From Micromonospora deserti (GTDB lineage Bacteria; Actinomycetota; Actinomycetes; Mycobacteriales; Micromonosporaceae): a DNA stretch of 60,197 nucleotides. Shown here one piece after another: positions 49,243 through 57,400 of this stretch (positions are counted from its first letter, which is position 1; each line of letters starts with the position of its first letter). The stretch covers positions 1-60,197 of the forward strand of contig NZ_POUB01000011.1 of NCBI RefSeq assembly GCF_003236335.1, in the 5' to 3' direction. Under the pieces are notes generated by a model. It saw only the letters and a program-made list of their open reading frames with translations, searched no databases and was not told the DNA's origin. The position numbers and the translations under genes are program-made.

Positions 49243-49315
49243 GGGGCCCTAGCTCAACTGGCAGAGCACTGCCTTTGCAAGGCAGGGGTTAGGGGTTCGA
49301 GTCCCCTGGGCTCCA
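49243..49315 (+). tRNA. tRNA-Ala (TGC anticodon)
   Basis: A 73-nt cloverleaf: acceptor GGGGCCC/GGGCTCC (one G-T pair), anticodon stem-loop TGCCTTTGCAAGGCA with TGC, T-arm GGGGTTCGAGTCCCC, and discriminator A. CCA is not encoded. Acquired-looking DNA begins immediately after it. Confidence 0.97.
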
Positions 49316-49332
49316 CTCAGCTCTCGTGCAGT

Positions 49333-49560
49333 TCACGGGGCATCTTCCCCGTCCGCTCTCGGCTCCTTCGATCGATGGTTGTCGTCCTTCGTCAGCGAAT
49401 CGTCAGCAGCGGGCGCGAAAGTGCCTTGGATGAGCCGGTGAAAGTCGGCCGGCGTGTGCGTGTAGCGCGAGGGCAGGTCGAGCCGGCCAAGGTTGTTCTT
49501 TGCCTGGCTCATCACGCACGACCCGTCTCGGGCGTCGTCGTCGCGGGCGATGGCGATCAC
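49333..49560 (-). pseudogene. C-terminal remnant of a RepA-like AAA ATPase from a mobile element
   Basis: The 75-residue frame contains IAIARDDDARDGSCVMSQAKNNLGRLDLPS, which resembles the end of AAA_25/RepA-type ATPases of plasmids and integrative elements (a VM-x2-KNNLG motif). The Walker regions are missing and no in-frame continuation exists upstream. It points towards the tRNA-Ala gene, a typical integration site. The family call is by memory of the motif and is moderate. Confidence 0.5.
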
Positions 49561-49695
49561 GGCGCGGGCGACGGCGGAGAACGGCAGACACCCGCAGGGT
49601 TACCCGGTCACGACGTTGGTCGCATCGCAGCGAAAGGACCGGATTCACGAACCCGGCTTGACCCTCACGTTGAGTGAGGCCGGAGGGTGGGGTAC

Positions 49696-50232
49696 ATGAG
49701 TGACTACTACAACGCTTTTGAGATGAGTCCCGTGCCCGCTCCCGGCCCGGATGCGGTTGCGCCGGAGCCGTTCCGGGGCATCTATGGAATGCCCGCGTTC
49801 GTGACGATCCCCACGAGCGATTTGGCGGCGTCGACGGACTTCTGGATTCGTGGGCTCGGGTTCTTCGAGCTGTTCAGCATCCCCGGCAGGCTTGTGCATC
49901 TGCGCCGGTGGGCGTTCCAGGACGTACTCCTCGTCTCGGCGGCGAGCGTTTCGGCGCAGACACCAGCGATGAGCTTCAGTTTCGCGTGCGTGCTTAGCCA
50001 GATCGATTCCCTTGTCGAGGCCTGTCGTGCGTTGAGCCCGAAATCGGTCGATGGCCCACGGGATACTCCCTGGAATACCCGCGATGTGGAGGTGATCACC
50101 CCCGAGAACGCACGGATCGTTTTCACTGCGGCGAAGCCCTTTGATCCGGCCAGTCAGGAGGCGCGGAACCTTCAAGCCATCGGGATCACCCCACCGGGCG
50201 TCGGTCGCGGCGACAATGAGGAGCATGCCTGA
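49696..50232 (+). CDS. VOC family protein (glyoxalase/bleomycin-resistance fold)
   Basis: A 178-residue protein with a beta-alpha-beta-beta-beta half (AFVTIPTSDLAASTDFWIRGLGFFELFSIPGRLVHLRRW) followed by a second half (FSFACVLSQIDSLVEACRAL through VEVITPENARIVFTA). GGAGG lies about 9 nt before the ATG. The metal-ligand positions are not obvious. The stop overlaps the start of the broken MerR gene, a common regulator-VOC pairing. Codon use is less GC-rich than in neighbouring core genes. Confidence 0.8.
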   Translation: MSDYYNAFEMSPVPAPGPDAVAPEPFRGIYGMPAFVTIPTSDLAASTDFWIRGLGFFELFSIPGRLVHLRRWAFQDVLLVSAASVSAQTPAMSFSFACVLSQIDSLVEACRALSPKSVDGPRDTPWNTRDVEVITPENARIVFTAAKPFDPASQEARNLQAIGITPPGVGRGDNEEHA

Positions 50233-50921
50233 TGCCACTGACGCCGATGGCCTGACCGTCGGTCAGGTCTCGACGCGTCTGGGTCCGCGCGCTGCACCAC
50301 TGGGATGACATCGGTCTGGCGCGACCGTCGCTGCGCACGACTGCCGGATACCGGCTCTACACTGCTGGCGATCTGGAACGCCTACACCGCATCGCCGCCT
50401 ACCGGGAGATCGGCCTCTGCCTGGACAGGATTCGGGCCATCTTGGACGACTCGACCGCAGACGTGCCTGGCGCATTGCGCGCGCAGCGCACCCAGGTTGC
50501 CCGACGGATCGACCACCTCCAGCAGCTCAGCGCTGACCTGGATCGGATGATCGCCGCCCACGAGCGCGGCCTGCTGCTGACCGTCGAGCAGCAGGCCGCG
50601 ATCTTCGGCCCCCAGTGGAACCCGGACTGGCCCGCCCAAGCCCGTCAGCGCTACGGAGACACGACGCAATGGCAGCAGTACGCCGAACGCTGCGCACCGT
50701 CGGCTTGCCGTCGGTGGGCTCCGGGTCCGGCACGTCGTGATCATGCCAGACCGCCGTTACCCGGATTTGCGCCGGCAAGGGTAGCCGCGTCGTCGGTAGT
50801 GGCAGTTCTGGTTGGTGTTGGCATCGTCGGCGGCAAGTCACTGCCGAGCAGTGACCGGGCTGCTGCCCGACCTGTCTTGTCCCACCACATGCATGATAAA
50901 TCCGTCCCAGCACATGCATGA
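50225..50921 (+). pseudogene. Frameshifted MerR/TipA-type transcriptional regulator
   Basis: The start, MPDATDADGLTVGQVSTRLG, is a MerR N-terminus and overlaps the VOC stop by 8 bp. The frame then hits a stop; the helix-turn-helix continues in the next frame as VRALHHWDDIGLARPSLRTTAGYRLYTAGDLERL, so about 8 nt (the usual VTV of LGVTVRAL) seem to be lost at about 50280. The effector part LLLTVEQQAAIFGPQWNPDWPAQARQRYGDT is the start of a TipAS-like domain, but homology stops near 50710 and unrelated sequence runs to the stop. The gene is inactive. Confidence 0.75.
50879..50921 (+). repeat. 25-bp-offset direct repeat
   Basis: GTCCCACCACATGCATGA and GTCCCAGCACATGCATGA differ at one base and are 25 bp apart, in the decayed DNA after the broken regulator. 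Positions 50752-51102 hold no other gene I can support. Confidence 0.5.
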
Positions 50922-51102
50922 CAGCCGGCCTTAATTGCTCCGTCATCCTGGTTACAGTCGGTGACACCGGAGCGGCCGTGGCGGCACACTCACATGCCGA
51001 TGACCGGTATTGCTCGGACGGGGTCTCTTGCTAACGTCCTCGCGAACGTGCGGTCGTCGCGCAACGTGTAGCTTGCGAACCGACGAGATGAGGAGGAGGC
51101 AG

Positions 51103-52293
51103 GTGCCAACTGGTGGCTTCTCGTCGAGGCGTTTGGCTCGGGTGCGAGAGCTGCTCGAGCGGCACGTCGACTCCGGCTTCGTCCCGGGTGTGGTGGCCGT
51201 CCTCGCCCGCCACGGCGAGGTGCACATCGAAGCAACGGGCAATCTCGCGTTCGAGGGCGTAGGGTCGGGGACACCGATGGCGGGCGACACGATCTGTCGC
51301 ATGGGCTCGATGACGAAGCCGATCGTCGCCGCGTGTGCGATGACGCTCGTCGAGGACTGCACCCTTCGCCTCGATGACCCGGTCGACGACCTCCTCCCGG
51401 AGCTGGCGGACATGACCGTGCTCGCCGATCCCCACGGGCCACTGGACGACACCGCTGCGGCGAAACGCCCGATAACGCTGCGGGATCTGCTGACCTACAC
51501 CCTCGGCACCGGCATGGTCCCTGCCGAGCCGGGAACGGTCCCGATCGCCGACGCACTGAACGCACTCGGCAAACCTCCGCCGGACGAGTGGATCCGCCGG
51601 CTCGGCATGCTTCCGCTCGTCCACCAGCCAGGTGAGCGCTGGATGTACGACACCGCCGCCGACGTGACGGGCATGCTCATCGCCCGGGCCACCGGCATGT
51701 CTTTCGGGGATGCGTTGCGCAAGCGGATCTGCGATCCGCTCGGGATGAAGGACGCCGCCTTCAGCGTGGGCGGCGAGAGCATCGGCCGGTTGGCGACGGC
51801 GTACGAGCGCGACAATGCCGCCACCGGTGAGCCGGTCGTCGAAGACACCCCCGACGGGCGGTGGAGTCGGCCGCCGGCGTTCGAATCAGGTGGCGGCGGG
51901 CTCGTCTCGACCGCCGACGACTACCTTGCCTTCGCCTCGGCTCTGCTCACGGGCGGCACCCACCGCGGCGAGCGGGTGCTCTCGCGGCCGTCGGTGACCC
52001 TGATGACTAGCGACCACCTGACCCCGGCGCAGAAGGCGGTCTCCGGGTTCTGGCCGGGGTACTTCGACACCATGGGCTGGGGTTTCGGGATGTCGGTCCG
52101 CACCCGCCGCACGCACCTCGGCCCATCGGTCGGGAGCTACGGGTGGCCCGGCTTCTACGGCACCGCCTGGTACAACGATCCCGCCGAGGACATGACGACG
52201 ATCTTGATCATGCAGCGGGCGCACGCGGGCGACCAGAGGCTGCCGATGTGGCAGGACTTCTGGACCGCTGTCTACCAGGCGATCGACGACTGA
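51103..52293 (+). CDS. Serine hydrolase of the beta-lactamase/EstB family
   Basis: A 396-residue protein with the S-x-x-K motif in RMGSMTKPIVAAC, the conserved Tyr in GERWMYDTAADVTG, and a late GWPGFYGTAWYNDP in place of the KTG box, which fits class C-like esterases and carboxypeptidases. There is no signal peptide from the GTG start, which has AGGAGGAGG 5 nt upstream; an ATG five codons earlier is possible. Natural substrate unknown. It lies in the island after tRNA-Ala. Confidence 0.88.
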   Translation: MPTGGFSSRRLARVRELLERHVDSGFVPGVVAVLARHGEVHIEATGNLAFEGVGSGTPMAGDTICRMGSMTKPIVAACAMTLVEDCTLRLDDPVDDLLPELADMTVLADPHGPLDDTAAAKRPITLRDLLTYTLGTGMVPAEPGTVPIADALNALGKPPPDEWIRRLGMLPLVHQPGERWMYDTAADVTGMLIARATGMSFGDALRKRICDPLGMKDAAFSVGGESIGRLATAYERDNAATGEPVVEDTPDGRWSRPPAFESGGGGLVSTADDYLAFASALLTGGTHRGERVLSRPSVTLMTSDHLTPAQKAVSGFWPGYFDTMGWGFGMSVRTRRTHLGPSVGSYGWPGFYGTAWYNDPAEDMTTILIMQRAHAGDQRLPMWQDFWTAVYQAIDD

Positions 52294-52371
52294 CCGCGGG
52301 GCCGGAGATCGCCGGTTGAGCACGCTCTTTCAAGCTGACGGTGCGGCCGCCCCGGAGGAAGCCTGACACCA

Positions 52372-52794
52372 ATGTCTTTTCTAGCGTGTGCCGGGTCAGA
52401 GGGAGTGGGTGTGTGGGTGTTGCACGCGGGCCGGACCACCCTAAAGGGCCCAGTAGATGAGCAGATGCTGTCCGCGGTCCGGAGGGCGATCTCCGCGAGC
52501 CATGGCGAGATCTGGCTTGAGCACCAACAGGGCCCCATTCTCAGCATCGTCATCGGTGGTAACCGTGCGATGGTGCTGCGGCTGGCGGAGTCCGGCGACG
52601 CCGGTTTCCACACCATCGACCCGGACGCGTCGCCGGAACGGTCCGGAGAGTATGCGTTGGCCAACGGCCAGGTGGATCAGTACGCCGACCGTGACACCGT
52701 CGAGGTCCGCCACGTCGTGCCGATCGTGACCCACTTCCTCGCCACCCTGGATAGGTGGCCGGGGGTGACGTGGCAAGACGACAACGCGATCTAG
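52372..52794 (+). CDS. Imm1-type immunity protein, orphan
   Basis: About 140 residues or slightly fewer; GTG codons at 52405 and 52411 are alternative starts, the first with a GGGAG before it. The C-terminal half SGEYALANGQVDQYADRD...VPIVTHFLATLDRWPGVTWQDD matches the pattern of Imm1 immunity proteins of polymorphic toxin systems (NGQ, then a Trp-rich end). Such proteins neutralise contact-delivered toxins, often deaminases. No toxin gene lies within reach in this window, so it looks like an orphan immunity gene. Confidence 0.65.
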   Translation: MSFLACAGSEGVGVWVLHAGRTTLKGPVDEQMLSAVRRAISASHGEIWLEHQQGPILSIVIGGNRAMVLRLAESGDAGFHTIDPDASPERSGEYALANGQVDQYADRDTVEVRHVVPIVTHFLATLDRWPGVTWQDDNAI

Positions 52795-53028
52795 ACGCAC
52801 CGCCGTACAGCCATCCATACAGCCAAGCCGGCCGACGAACGGCGGGAAAGGGCGACATCAACCGACAAGCCGTCCAGGTTAGCGACCATGACCGCCGTTG
52901 GCCGACAGGCTGAAGCCGAGGGACTCATTCAGCGGCCTGCCCAGCCGACTAATAGGAACTACGGGGCGAGCGGCGGGAGCACGGAGACCGGACGGAAGCC
53001 GGCGGGTCCGGCAGGTTAGCGTCGGGGC

Positions 53029-54009
53029 GTGAGCAACCCGCGCGTACTCCCGGCCGACAGTGGCCTCGCCGAAGCCGCGTCCGTGCTGCGTACCGGCGGG
53101 TTGGTGGCCTTTCCCACCGAGACCGTCTACGGGCTGGGCGCCAACGCCCTGGACGCGAGGGCGGCGGCCCGGATCTTCGCGGCGAAGGAGCGGCCCAGCT
53201 TCGACCCGCTGATCACCCACCTTGCCGACGCGGCGGACCTGGAAAAGCTGGTCGGGTCGGTGCCACCGGCGGTGGTGGCGCTGGCCGCCCGGTTCTGGCC
53301 CGGCCCGCTGACGTTGATCGTGGACCGGCCGGCGGCGATTCCGCCGATCGTCACCTCCGGGCTGGAGACCATGGCGGTCCGGGTGCCGGACAACGACCAC
53401 GCCCGGGAGTTGATCGCGGCGGCGGGGGTGCCGGTGGCGGCGCCGAGCGCCAACCGGTTCGGCCAGCTCAGCCCGACCCGCGCCGAGCACGTGGTGCGGG
53501 GCCTCGGCGCGGCGGTGGACGTGGTGCTGGACGGCGGGCCGACCCGCTGCGGGATCGAGTCGACCATCGTGGACGCCCGGGGTGGCCGGCCGGTGGTGCT
53601 GCGGCTCGGCGCGCTGCCGGTTGAGGCGCTGGAGGAGGTCGCCGGCCCGGTGACGGTACGGCCGGGCAGTTCGGGGCAGCCGGTCGCGCCCGGCACGCTG
53701 GCGGCGCACTACGCCCCGCGTACCCCGCTGCGGGTGGTTTCGGGTGCGGAGCCGCCGCCGGCGGACGGGGTCCGGCGCGGTTTCCTGGCCTTCCGGGACC
53801 GGCCCGCGGCCGGGTACGTCGCCGTCGAGGTGCTCTCCGCCGCCGGCGACCTGACCGAGGCCGCGGCGCGGCTGTTCGACGCGCTGCACCGGCTGGACGC
53901 CACCGGGGTCGAGGAGATCCTCGTCGAGCCGGTGCCGGACATCGGCGTCGGCCGGGCGGTCAACGACCGGTTGCGGCGCGCCGCGGCGACCTGGCATCCG
54001 GCCGGATAG
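53029..54009 (+). CDS. L-threonylcarbamoyladenylate synthase (Sua5/YrdC family)
   Basis: First enzyme of tRNA t6A37 modification, using threonine, bicarbonate and ATP. The 326-residue protein has the YrdC core: GGLVAFPTETVYGLGANALD, FAAKERPSFDPLITHL, FWPGPLTLI, and SANRFGQLSPTRAEHV. A C-terminal Sua5 domain follows from about residue 215 (APGTLAAHYAPRTPLRVV). The GTG start gives MSNPRVLPADSG. It resumes GC-rich core DNA after the island. Confidence 0.95.
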   Translation: MSNPRVLPADSGLAEAASVLRTGGLVAFPTETVYGLGANALDARAAARIFAAKERPSFDPLITHLADAADLEKLVGSVPPAVVALAARFWPGPLTLIVDRPAAIPPIVTSGLETMAVRVPDNDHARELIAAAGVPVAAPSANRFGQLSPTRAEHVVRGLGAAVDVVLDGGPTRCGIESTIVDARGGRPVVLRLGALPVEALEEVAGPVTVRPGSSGQPVAPGTLAAHYAPRTPLRVVSGAEPPPADGVRRGFLAFRDRPAAGYVAVEVLSAAGDLTEAAARLFDALHRLDATGVEEILVEPVPDIGVGRAVNDRLRRAAATWHPAG

Positions 54010-54446
54010 GGCCCGACCCGAGCAGCGTCACCGCTGGTGAGCTGGCCCAGGGCGAGGCGGTGACGATCGGCGCGGACGACGACGCGGCCGAGATCCTGCG
54101 GACCATGAGCCAGCAATGCTCGGACCGGTGCGTAGCCGTGACCAGGATCCGTGCGGGCCGGAAGAGCCCGGGTCCGGACCCTGGTCGACGAGGGGGCCAG
54201 CGCCGTGCACAGGCTGTCGAGCTGCCCCACCCATGAGACCAATCGCTGACCGCGACCGTGTTCGATGCCGGGACCGCCGGCCTGCCCCGTCTGTGCGGGC
54301 AGCTCGACAGCGTCCGCCCGGCAACGTGCCAGGGCGGGTGGGGGCGGGAGCCGCCGCCGGACCGGCGGCAGATGTGCCGGCGGCCGTACCCGCAACGGGG
54401 CGGCGCGTTGCCGTCCGGGCCGAGGCGGGGAGCGCGGCCCGATTCC
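54010..54446 (+). other. Gene-poor stretch before the P-type ATPase gene
   Basis: A 437-bp stretch with no intact gene. Its first part contains a CBS-domain-like fragment; the remainder, to the stop of the ATPase gene on the other strand, has no recognisable content. Confidence 0.4.
54021..54236 (+). pseudogene. Fragment of a CBS-domain protein
   Basis: The frame reads SSVTAGELAQGEAVTIGADDDAAEILRTMSQ, the beta-alpha-alpha start of a CBS domain (compare the common TAGELMTRDVVTV-type start), then loses homology after about 35 residues. There is no suitable start codon. It appears to be a decayed internal piece of a small CBS protein. Confidence 0.4.
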
Positions 54447-57400
54447 TCAGGGTCGGTCCGGCGCGGAATCGTCGTCGGCGGGCGTGTCGGCCGTCGCCGG
54501 CTCACCGCCGTCGCCCGGCGCGGGCGAGCCCTGCCAGGCCGAGGTCGACGGCAGCCCTTCCACCAACCGGCTGACCGCGCCGTTGGCGAAGGTGGCGCCC
54601 AGCGCGGAGCCGGTGGCGATGGCCCAGCCCACCGGGCCGAGCGGGGTGCAGCCGAAGAATTGGCTGACCCCCGGTGTCTGCACCACGGCCACCAGCACCC
54701 CCACGGACGCGGCGGCGGAGGCGAGCACGGTCGGGCTGGTGCCGCCAGCGAGCACCGTCTGCCCCAACTGCGTGCCGACCAGGGAGACCAACGCCACCGT
54801 CCCGGCCCGCCGGCGCCGGCCGGTGTACCGCGCGAGCGTCCAGCCGGCGGTGGCGCCGAGCGTGGTGGCGGCGGCGCGCAGCCCGATCTCCCGGGTCATC
54901 GTCGCACCGAGCGAGGTGTCCGGGCCCTCCCGCAGCAGGCCGTCGACGTGGTCCGCGTCGGGCGGGCGGACCGCGATCGCCAACGCGGGGGCCAGGTCGG
55001 TGAGCAGGTTGACCAGGAGCAGCTGCCGCCCGGTGAGCGCGGAACGGCCGGTGCTGGCGGCGGTCAACACGCTGAACGCGATCTCGCCGAGATTGCCGCC
55101 GACCAGGATGCTCAGCGCGTGGCGTACCGAGGACCACATCGCGCGTCCCTCGACCAGGGTGGCGATGATCGTCTCCAGCCGGTCGTCGGTGACCACCAGG
55201 TCGGCCGCCGCCCGGGCCGCCGGCGTGCCGCGCTGGCCGAGCGCGATGCCCACGTCGGCCAGCCGGATCGCGGGCGCGTCGTTGGCACCGTCACCGGTCA
55301 TCGCGACCGTACGTCCGAACTTCTGCAGGGCCTGGATGATCCGGACCTTGTGCGCCGGGGTGCACCTGGCGACCACGTCGGTGGCGGCCAGCCGCGCGGC
55401 GAGCGCCTCGTCGTCGAGCTGGTCGAGTTCGGTGGCGGTGACCACCCGCTGGTCGTCGTGTTCGCTGATGGTGGCCGCGATCGCCTCGGCGGTCGCCGGA
55501 TGGTCACCGGTGATCATGATGGTGTGCACGCCGGCCTGGCGGATCCGGCGCACCGCGGGCGCGGCACTGTCGCGCACCCCGTCGGCGAGCGCCAGGAAGC
55601 CGACGAACACCAGGTCGCGGACGTCTTCGTCGGTCACCTCCGGGTCGGTCACCCGGCACTCGGCGACGGCGAGGATGCGGTGCCCCGCACCGGCCCGATC
55701 GGCCAGCAGCCGGTGCAGTTCGTCGCGGCCGGCGTCGTCCAGCGGCTCCTCCCGGCCCCGGGTACGCCGGCCGGTGCACCGGGGCAGCACCCGCTCCGGG
55801 GCGCCCTTCACGCTGAGCAGCAGCCCGTCGCCGCTCTCGCCGACGGTGGCGTGGTAGCCCCGGGACGGCTCGAAGGGCAGCTCGCCCACCCCGCGCCAGC
55901 CGGGGGCGGCGGTCTGCTCCACCACACCGGCCGACGTGGCGCCCCGCCACACCGCCCGGTCGGTCTGCAGGCCGAGATCGTCCGGGTCCGCCGCCGGGGG
56001 CGTGGCCCGCAGCGCCGCCGCGAGGGTCGACCGGAGCTCCTCATCGAGCCGGTCGGCCGGCGCGTACCGGCTGCCGTCGCCGACCCCGGCGAGCAGCAGC
56101 TTCCCTTCGGTGAGGGTGCCGGTCTTGTCGAAGCAGAGCACGTCCACCCGACCCAGCGCCTCGATGGTGCGCGGGTTGCGGACCAGGGCGCCGTGTTCGG
56201 CCAGCCGCCGGGCGGCCGCCAGCTGCGCGGCGCTGACCAGGAACGGCAGCCCCTCCGGCACGGACGCGACGGCCAGGTTGGCGGCGGTCGCGGCGGTCTC
56301 CGCCAGCGGTACGCCGCGCAGCAGCCCGGCCCCGGCCACCGCCACGGCCGAGCCGGCGGCCAGCGGGACCGCCGACCGGGTCAGCCGGCCCAGCCGGGCC
56401 TCCACCCCGCTGGCCGGTGGCGCCTGCCGGGCCAGGGCGAGACTGCGCCCGGCCTCGGTGTCGGCGCCGGTGGCCACCACCACCGCGACACCGTGCCCGG
56501 CGGCGATCGTGGTGCCCTCGTAGAGCATCGACCGGCGGTCGGCGACGGCGGCGGCCACCACCGGCTGGTCGGTCTTGCCCACCGGCAGCGACTCCCCGGT
56601 CAGCGAGGACTCGTCGGCCTCCAGCCCCACCGACTCCAGCACCCGGCAGTCGGCCGGTACCGCGTCCCCCGACTCCAGCACGACCACGTCACCGGGCACC
56701 AGGTCCTCGGCGGCGAGCACCCGCTCCGCGCCGTCCCGGCGGGCCCGGGCGGTCACCGCCGAGCGGGACAGCAGCTCGGCCAGGGACCGCTCGGTGTTGC
56801 GCTGGTGCACCGCGCCGATCAGCGCGGACCCGCCGACCACCCCGCCGACCAGGGCCGCGTCGACCAGCGAGCCGAAGGTCGCGGAGAGCACCGCACCGGC
56901 GGCGAGAACGGGGGTGAGCGGGTTGGCCAGCTCGTCGACGAAGGTGCGGAGCAGCCCGGTGGGCTCGGGGGCATCGCGTGGCCCGCCGCTGCGGCGCCGC
57001 TGCGCCTCGTTCGAGGCGAGCCCCTCCGGGCCGGTACCGAGCTGGTCGAGGACGGTCTGCGCCGGCATCAGGTGCCACGCGGTGATCGCCGGAGCGGGTG
57101 ACTCGGTGCGGCCGGGCAGCCGGTGGGCCTGCCATACGCCGTGCGCGAAGGCCAACGCGGCGGCGCCGTTCACCGCGGCGAGGGACCGTCCCGGCAGCTG
57201 GACGGGGTCGGCGGTGAGCGCGCCGAGCGCGCCGAGCCCGGTGCCGGCGAGGGAGACACCGATGTTCCGCCTGGTCATCCGGCGGGCCACCCCGGTGGCC
57301 TCGATCAGGAACGCCACGACCCGCAGGTCGGTGCCGACCAGCAGGTGCGCGCCCCATGGCGGGAGGTCCTCGGGGGCGGAGATCCCCAGGCCGCAGTCCG

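Noticed and set aside
50741..50989. Cys/His-containing minus-strand frame of 82 codons
   Set aside because: It lies in decayed DNA, overlaps the tail of the broken regulator and shows no known motif or ribosome site.
49243..52940. Attachment-site pair for an integrated element at tRNA-Ala
   Set aside because: I found no second copy of the tRNA 3' end before the TsaC-type gene and no integrase, so att sites cannot be supported.
54258..57101. Very long plus-strand frame opposite the P-type ATPase
   Set aside because: It is the antisense of a gene with all catalytic motifs; its product is low-complexity Arg/Gly/Pro sequence.
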